A stretch of DNA of 64,000 nt from Gossypium raimondii. Its lineage: Eukaryota > Streptophyta > Magnoliopsida > Malvales > Malvaceae. The notes beneath the pieces are model-generated. The model saw only the letters and a program-made list of their open reading frames with translations, did not search any database and was not told the DNA's origin. Position numbers and translations under genes: made by a program. Each line of letters begins with the position of its first letter. Positions within the stretch are counted from its first letter, which is position 1. The stretch spans positions 57,793,980 to 57,857,979 of the forward strand of contig NC_068575.1 of the NCBI RefSeq assembly GCF_025698545.1, written 5' to 3'. Below are positions 57,521-64,000 of this stretch, one piece after another.

Positions 57521-57998
57521 TTATATATGACTCCAAACAATATGATGCAAGCTAGAGAGTATACAATGCGTCTATACTTGTATTAAGTATTTAATTAATT
57601 GACTTAGTGTCGACAATTAATCATGTATCAATATAGTTAGAAAATTATTAAAATATTATTTTATATAGAAAGTTATATTATTATGAAAGTATTTTGATTT
57701 TTATGTTTATTTATATAAAATTAATAAAACTTATCTAATATAATAAATTTTAAATATTTAATTTTACAATTTCAACCAAAAGTTGATTTAATTCTTATAT
57801 AAAATTTAATAAATATATTTATTATCTTTTGTTTCCACCAACACCATGAGATATATTTTGCTTAGACAAAGTCATAATTTAATGGCATATAATGAAAATA
57901 TCTTCCAAAATGATAGCATCTTCTATATATTCTTTTTACTTTACAAATGTAATTAAATTTCTATCTTTTGAACATTCAAATTCAAATTAAAAAATTAA

Positions 57999-58728
57999 GA
58001 TAAACTATCAAAATAGTTAATTTTGTTTGTCTCGTAAGTACATTTTAGTCATTTATGTTTAAAATATTACGTTTTAGTCACTTACATATTATCATGTTTG
58101 TAACATTTTAGTTATTGAGCCGTTAATTGTCGTTAATAGTATAACGGTAAGTGATGTGACACGTTAAATCATTATTTCAAACGAAAATTTTAGGTTAAAT
58201 TATACAATCGGTCCCTATATTTTTTTTGTTTTGAGCAATTTAATTTTTTCTTTTATGTTTTTAACTTTTTTTCTATTCTCTTATGCTTCTCCTCTATTTT
58301 CCTCCCTTCTCCATTTCTTTTAACATAGTTTTTCTATGTTTTCCATTTGTTAAAATTAGTCCTGTACTTTTATTTTTTGAACAATTTAATTTATTTCTTT
58401 TATTTCTTTATTTGTTAAAGCTAAATATCTTTAATTACTTAAAAACTACATTAAAAGAAATGGAGAAGGAGGAAAACAAAGGAAAAGGCAGAAGAGAATG
58501 GAAAATAAAGGAAAAAAGAAAGAAAGTTAAAAGAACATAAAATAAAAGAATTAAATTGCTCAAAATAAATATAGGGATCAATTGTATAATTTAACCTAAA
58601 ATTTTCGTTTGAAATGATGATTTAATGTGCCACATCAGCTTATCGTTACACTATTAACGACAATTAACGGTTCAGTGACTAAAATGTAACTTGAGGCAAA
58701 CAAAAGTGACTGTTTTGATAGTTTACCC
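57999..58728. mobile_element. Foldback MITE related to 8445-8997
   Basis: The left end is gataaactatcaaaatagt and the right end, inverted, is gggtaaactatcaaaacagt. The arms share 'tagtcacttac', 'aacggtaagtgatgtgac' and 'aggttaaattatacaatcgg' words and pair for about 240 bases each. Part of the interior (T-rich 58225-58310 against A/G-rich 58455-58560) also pairs, so almost the whole 730 bases can fold. The flanks do not give a clean 9-bp duplication (aaaaattaa against aaacatcaa). No ORF of interest; the 85-codon frame inside is low complexity. Confidence 0.72.
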
Positions 58729-58952
58729 AAACATCAATTATAAAGACATCTAATGTTGTAAAGAAAATTAATTACATTGGATGGTTTGTTGAACTTGTGA
58801 AATTAAAAACTACACAATCATCATATAATTATTCGCATTATATTTTGAAAACAACATACCAACCAAAAGGGTATGATTATGATGTTAGATCATATAATAT
58901 TCATCTTGACAATGAATTATCTACATAATATGATAAAATATGTATCACAAAT

Positions 58953-59095
58953 ACAAAGCTATAGCTCAGTTGGTAGAGCACCTATTTTACACGTGCACCA
59001 ATGTTTTTCAAGGAAGACTATCATGCAATAAAAAAAATTGAGCCTTTTGAGAAATCAATGTCTTACTCCATTACTTTGAAAGAAGAAAAAGAGAC
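58953..59095 (+). pseudogene. Nuclear plastid DNA: trnV-UAC 5' exon and intron start
   Basis: The sequence from 'agctatagctcagttggtag' through 'agcacctattttacac' matches the first exon of plastid trnV-UAC (D arm and anticodon-side stem), with small changes. It is followed directly by 'gtgcaccaatgtttttcaag' and 'gaaatcaatgtcttactcc', which is the start of its group II intron as I recall it. The 3' exon is missing. It is a nuclear plastid DNA scrap, not a functional tRNA gene. Confidence 0.8.
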
Positions 59096-59507
59096 AATTT
59101 ACAAGCTTAAATATAAATTATAAAATCAACATAAAAAATATTAAAAATAAATTATCACATAATTATCCACATTATACCTTAAAAATTGAGAATTAAAAGA
59201 AAAGGTTTATTCTTGGCAGGTGACATGTTTATGTTTATCATAAATAAATGGATAGAAAAGAAATAAAAGGAGTGGCCTGTCTTTTAATATTGTTAATGGT
59301 TTATGTCGGTCGAAAATGCATTGTATCATATTCATAGCTATTCATTCCTAAATTATTCGTCTGAATATCGTACATATATATTATTCAACAGTCAATGTTT
59401 TCGTCCTACACTAAAATGCAAAAATTGAGAACGTAGTGGATATTGCTTATTACCAAATGTTATTTTAGGGCATGATCAAATAATTAAGTAAGGATATATA
59501 TTAAATT

Positions 59508-59725
59508 AAATTATTTATATTTTTTTTTATTTCTCAAAGTGTTTACTGGAGCGAGCTCAGTGATTAATCTTCCACACTCTATAAACCCATTAATGAGTAA
59601 ATGCTGGCCACGAGTCTTAAAATTGTTTCATACCCAGAACGAGGATTGAACCCTCAATTACAAATTAAGGTAGGAAAGACCCTTGTCATCTCACTTAACT
59701 CTTGTGATTATTAAATGATTTATAT
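59508..59725 (-). mobile_element. tRNA-derived SINE (family C), minus orientation
   Basis: Read on the minus strand the body (about 59712 to 59521) has an A-box region 'agagttaagtgagatgacaa', a B-box region 'gagggttcaatcctcg', a downstream part 'actcgtggccagcatttact' and 'gagctcgctccagtaaacac', and ends in an A-run (T-run at 59519-59528). The flanks are imperfect 13-base direct repeats, aaattatttatat (59508-59520) and aaatgatttatat (59713-59725), with one mismatch. A typical 3'-anchored SINE insertion. Confidence 0.78.
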
Positions 59726-60239
59726 TTAATGTCCTAGTAATGTATAATTTATACATCATCAAAACACAACGATGATACATCATAAAAAATTTTAAACTTA
59801 AGTTTACTTAATTTTATTTAGACTATATATATAATGTGTTTGATAGAATTGATGTCAATATGTCATAAGTCAACTCAATAACAATTCGATTAATAAAATT
59901 GCTTAAAATCCATTTTAATAAAGTAATAGATATTAATGCAATAATATTTTCGATTTTTATTATTTTTATATAAAATATTTAAATAAAATAATTAAAATAA
60001 AATATCTAAACATTATAACCATTCCACTATTGTACTTATAATCAATTGTTAATTTCTAAAAAATATATAATTATATTAATTCATTACTTATGTATAAAAT
60101 TCTACATTCACAATTCATCAAATATTAAACCTAAAATAAATATATCATTGATGAAAGTAAAGATAAGTTTAAACATATAAGAGGAGCTAGAATCATAATT
60201 TAGATTCTACAACACACTTCTATTCTTAACTTAATAAAG

Positions 60240-60790
60240 ATTCGAAGAATAATACCTTATTAATAAAATTTCGAGTATCACGGGTTAATCGAATATCAAT
60301 TCAGCTTAAGAAATTATGGAAATGTCTTTCTATAATTAAAATAAATTATTATTCAATGGTATTTTAATCTTCTCATTTAAAAAAATCAAAAAATATGTAT
60401 ATGGTAGAATTAGAACCCACGTCAATTTGATGAGTAAAACTTTAAATTTGTCACTCAACCAAAATTATATTTTAATATTTTTTGTACATTTTATATGTAC
60501 GATTTATTATCTTTACCAGTTGTATATTTATACTATTAATAAAACCCCGATTGAGCTGGTGTTATGAGTCAACTGAGTACCAATTCGGTTAGGAAAATTA
60601 TAAAATGTCCTTCGTAATTAAGATAATTTATATTATTCGAGAGTATTTCAGTCTTTTCATTTTAACAAAAATCAATAAAAAACATGCATATACATATGAT
60701 GGGATTTGAACCCATGTCAAATAAATTAGTAAAACTTCAAATTTATCACCCAACCCAAGCTTCATTTTAATTTATTTTATACATTCTTAG
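60240..60790 (-). repeat. Two neighbouring copies of a SINE-like repeat
   Basis: About 60280-60480 and 60550-60790 are related in the same orientation. On the minus strand each has a B-box-like word ('gacatgggttcaaatccc' in the right copy), a 'gataaatttgaagttttact' word upstream of it and a 'gaattggtactcagttgac' type end. Divergence between copies is substantial. They may be SINEs or members of a longer repeat together with 60800-61010. Confidence 0.5.
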
Positions 60791-61030
60791 TAATGTTGTT
60801 AATTGAACGATTGATGGCAACATCGTGACAAACAATTGTAGTGCATTTAATATTGTTAATTGATTTATTTATGTGTTTAAATTTCATTTTACTCACAATT
60901 TAATCTATTTTTATTTTATCTTATACATATTTTATGTGTTATTATAATTAATTAGTTTCAAACTACATATTTTATTATTTATTAAATATTATTTTTAAAC
61001 ACACATCTATATAGATATACCTGTAATAGA
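60790..61030 (+). repeat. Repeat with an inverted copy at 29770-29990
   Basis: This stretch ('attgtagtgcatttaatatt', 'tcattttactcacaatttaa', 'cacatctatatagatatacc') is the inverse of 29770-29990. The two copies are 31 kb apart and keep clear similarity. Class unknown. Confidence 0.5.
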
Positions 61031-61452
61031 ATTTTTAATATGAATAAATAAAGAGAAGTTGGAAATGTTACGTCTTACTTTTTTTATAAAATACATATAA
61101 TTTACGTACATACGTAAAACATGTGTCTATTTTTACTAGTGACCTGCGTATATAATGTATAATTAATTGTGATAGTCGAAATAATATGAAGGTACAAACA
61201 AGTTTATTTAAATTAAAAGATGGAGTTAGTGTAACCAATGATTGAAGATGATGATAATCTAAATTAGATTATGGGCTATGATGATTATGATTATGATACA
61301 TTGGATTGGATATCTCACTACCTCTACTTTTTCTTTCTTTCTTTTTTTGCAATGCATGCGCTTTACGGCCATATTCTCCATTTGCAAGGTATAATGTATA
61401 ATATAGATTTTTCCAAAAGTGGATTTTGGGTAGGATATTTCTATTATTTAAT

Positions 61453-61629
61453 TATATATAACATTTTTTAAAAATTTTATTATAGGTTTTGATAATATTT
61501 TTTTGACACAATGCTTAGAACTATTAATAGCTATTCTTTAACCCATTAATAGGAGGATAATGCATTTCAACGCACTCTTCTTACATTGACAATTAATCAA
61601 GCTAAAACTCAATCAATATATATAACATT
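61453..61629 (-). mobile_element. tRNA-derived SINE (family A), minus orientation, 13-bp TSD
   Basis: Body 61466-61616. It shows the same order of words as the SINE at 8251-8433: 'tttgacacaatgcttagaac', 'ggataatgcatttcaacgca', then 'aactcaatc' at the far end. The flanks are 13-base direct repeats, tatatataacatt, at 61453-61465 and 61617-61629. The tRNA-like boxes are more worn than in the other two copies. Confidence 0.7.
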
Positions 61630-62149
61630 ATTTAAATAGTAAAACGACTGGACACGCTAACAATAATAAGTTTGTACATATATTTTCTTTTCCGAAATTA
61701 AGACACAAAGATCTCTATTGATTGCTCTAATTTCGTAATCAAATAATTTAATTGCATAAAGTATTTTTTTCTATCATAACATTTACGCAATAATGCAATG
61801 ATTGCTTAAGAAAATAATAATGGGGAGATTCAAATCCAAATTATGGCGATAAAACATGTTACATTTTTAAAGAAATATTTTAAGTTAAAACTTTGGAAAT
61901 AAAGATCATTATAAATATAAAAAATTAATTTTCATTAAAAATATGAAAGATGCTTTAATTCTAAGAAAAACAATAAATACATTTAGAATTTACTAAAATA
62001 GTTTTATACTATAAAATTGTCTTTAGCTATCCTTAATGACAGTATTTAATGTTATTAAATATTAATTTAAGATGCAATTTATAATTAAGTTAAATTAATT
62101 TTTCTAATAAAATATATAGTAATTTGAATTCAGTTAAATTTGTTTAGAG

Positions 62150-62530
62150 GTGTTCACGGGTCAGATAGGATTAGATTCGGGTCAGACTTAAGCACGATAT
62201 TAATATATTTTATGTTTACCCAGCCTTGACTTAGGCGAAAATCTTACCCAAACTCATGCATATTTGTAAATAATTAACCTAAATGTAGTTTAAGCTCACC
62301 CATATTATTTTTTAATTTCTTTTTAAAAATATTTATATTATTTTTAATTTAATATTTAATAATTTTAAATATTTTTATTTATTAAAATTTTATAAACAGG
62401 CAATCAAACATTTTTACTATGTTTATATTATAATATTATTTATTACAACAAATTTAGCTTTTATGCGTCAGACGAGTCTAATTTTTTCAGATTTGGGTGA
62501 GTAGTTTAACCCATAAATAGGTTTAGATTT
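62150..62530. repeat. Dispersed repeat of the 'gtgttcacgggtcag' group
   Basis: The left end has 'gaggtgttcacgggtcagat' and 'cgggtcagacttaag'. The right end has 'cagacgagtctaatt' and 'tttgggtgagtag'. AT-rich DNA lies between. Related in wording to 22385-22995 and 25285-25810. Possibly a non-autonomous hAT-type element; ends not resolved. Confidence 0.4.
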
Positions 62531-62605
62531 ATTATATCATTTTTTACTGGTTTAAAGTTATTCAATACATGATTATCATATTTCAAAATGTTTAAAACAA
62601 ATGTG

Positions 62606-62608
<3 letters not shown>

Positions 62609-62647
<39 letters not shown>
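62609..62647. repeat. (TA)n microsatellite
   Basis: About 19 uninterrupted TA units. Expected to be polymorphic. Confidence 0.95.
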
Positions 62648-62649
<2 letters not shown>

Positions 62650-63025
62650 AATGTGTCTATATACCTTTAAAACAAATGTTGTCCTTAGTAAAAAACATAA
62701 ATATACGGTTTGTGAAGTTTTTATTTATTTATTTTATAAACATGTTTCACAAACAAATTAAATATATGAAATGTGTTTTTAAATATAATAAAAAAGTTAA
62801 AAATATAATAAGACATATGTCATATTTTTAATTTGTTTATAAAGTCTAAAAATTTCCATAAATTACGTATGAGATAATTTTCTTATACATACTTGAACTA
62901 AACTTATTTGAGAATTAAGCTATTCACTTAAACTTGAAAATTAACATAATATTTAGAAGGGTTTAAATAAAATATTAAACTTGAAAATGAGTTTTGAAAA
63001 AATGTCTATTTAAAATATTAATTTA

Positions 63026-64000
63026 AGAGTTAATTGCACCAAACATCCTTAAAACCTTGTTTGAAATTGGTTTTGAACTTCTAAACGATCTAATTACATC
63101 CCAAACTATCAAAATTCTATCATTATTAAATTAGTTAATATAACCATTAAATGACACATAGTTTGATGATGATTGGTTCATATAAAATAATTGGCTTTTT
63201 TTTCGCCTCAACAACACTCATATTATTACTAAATAAAAAAAAAACCGATATCATCTCTAGTACTAAACATAACCAACACAAAAAATAAGAATCTTTTAGA
63301 GGAAGGAAGGATCGATGTAAGCAAGTAAGATGGATTGCGCCTACGGTTGGTTATTGGATTGTTAATTGTGATGGTGCCTTCAATTTATATATTGTCGAAG
63401 GAAGTTGGAATTGGGGTGATCATTTAGAGATTCTATGGGTGCTTTAGTTGCTGAGAAGGGAAGAAGTTTCTTGGCTAGCTCTACCCTTGAAGTTGAGGCT
63501 CTTGCTATGCATGAAGGTTTGTTACTTGCTGACAACAAGGGATTCAGAAATACAAAAGTTGAGATGAACTCTAAAGTTTTGTACAAGGAGATCATTATTA
63601 CTAAAGGATAGGGTTATTGGTGTATTTGTCCAATTGTAAAGAATATGTTGGGTATGATACAAAGGCTTGATAGAACACATTTTGTTTATGAAGAGAAGCC
63701 AACAGAGTTGCAGATTAGGTTGCATCTCAATTCAGGAGGAGGATGTGCCTTTCTAACTGGGTGGATTCATCCCATCTTCTCTGGTTCCTATTCTGAGTTG
63801 AGATGAATTACCAACGCCCCATTGAGTGTGTTTTCTTAATCGAAATCTTAGAGATAATCTATAACACTTCTCTAAAAGATTCTTATTTTTTGTGTTGGTT
63901 ATGTCTGGTACTAGAGATGATATATGTTTCTTTTATTCAGTAATAATATGAGTTCTATTGAGGAGGAAAAAATGTCAATTATTTTTGAATGCACCAATCA
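63026..64000. mobile_element. TIR element enclosing an RNase H fragment, cut by the window edge
   Basis: The left arm (about 63026-63303) starts 'gagttaattgcaccaaacat'. Its inner part, from 63170 on, is repeated inverted at 63862-64000, for example 'aaaaaataagaatctttta' at 63282-63300 against 'taaaagattcttattttt' near 63872-63890 and 'gtctggtactagagatgata' near 63904. Identity between arms is high. About 145 bases of the right arm should lie beyond the window. The interior (63304-63861) is an RNase H-coding fragment. Architecture is of a non-autonomous Mutator-like element that captured foreign coding DNA. Confidence 0.72.
63325..63790 (+). pseudogene. RNase H-domain fragment (LINE type) inside the TIR element
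   Basis: Broken + strand frames read 'WIAPTVGYWIVNCDGAFN' (first strand with catalytic Asp), 'GALVAEKGRSFLASSTLEVE' continuing 'ALAMHEGLLLAD' (catalytic Glu in EVEAL), then 'TKVEMNSKVLYKEI', where the usual second catalytic Asp (normally D-S) is Asn. A late 'LSNWVDSSHLLW' piece follows. This is the plant LINE or RVT_3-type RNase H. Frame changes and the Asn make it inactive. Confidence 0.7.

Noticed and set aside
58965-59000. Functional tRNA gene
   Set aside because: Only the 5' half is present and it is followed by plastid trnV intron sequence, so it is a plastid-derived fragment.
1-64000. CRISPR array, operon, riboswitch or phage-like defence system
   Set aside because: No regularly spaced identical repeats and no bacterial gene organisation; introns, SINEs and plastid insertions show a plant nuclear genome.

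Overview
This window is AT-rich eudicot nuclear DNA. Genes are split by many GT-AG introns, and the intergenic space is packed with small transposons, SINEs, LINE ends and organelle DNA scraps. Protein families and repeat types fit a Malvales genome such as cotton (Gossypium). That placement is recognition from memory, not a database result.

Layout, left to right. (1) 1036-4153 (+): an eight-exon DEGP1/Deg1 chloroplast thylakoid-lumen serine protease with an intact His-Asp-Ser triad. (2) 4154-9400: intergenic repeats, including two TIR elements of the gggtaaatta type (one carrying a LINE tail) and a SINE whose target duplication was itself hit by a 553-bp foldback element. (3) 10794-16792 (+): a 20-exon STE20/germinal-centre-type kinase of the BLUS1-like plant clade. 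(4) 16800-26900: repeats, including a LINE tail, a Tourist-like MITE and a 1454-bp near-palindromic hairpin element with a 9-bp target duplication. (5) About 27146-27637 (+): a small single-exon cysteine-rich plant protein of unknown function. (6) 27640-31780: repeats and a degenerate plastid rps2 insertion. (7) 33857-36710 (+): a DUF1421 prion-like protein of the FLOE family. (8) 37740-39500: remains of a Mutator-type transposon with a plant-mobile-domain ORF and a SWIM-finger transposase facing each other. (9) About 39960-49880 (+): a CCCH/RRM gene like Arabidopsis C3H41, whose long leader intron seems to hold an antisense fragment of an SnRK1 beta-subunit gene. The CCCH/RRM gene shows several lesions and may be decaying. 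(10) 50469-52355 (-): an intronless P-type PPR protein gene. (11) 55431-55922 (-): a class I LOB-domain transcription factor like LBD25. (12) 57000-64000: repeats, a plastid trnV-UAC fragment, several SINEs, and a TIR element enclosing an RNase H fragment that runs off the right edge.

The genes form no operon or shared pathway. They are independent nuclear genes. DEGP1, C3H41 and LBD25 homologues lie close together on Arabidopsis chromosome 3 as I recall it, so the order probably reflects conserved synteny. I found no clearly new biological system. The best leads are the repeated association of LINE RNase H tails with terminal-inverted-repeat elements, the nested SINE/foldback insertion, the decaying C3H41 copy with its antisense SnRK1 beta fragment, and a 32-residue internal duplication in the FLOE protein.
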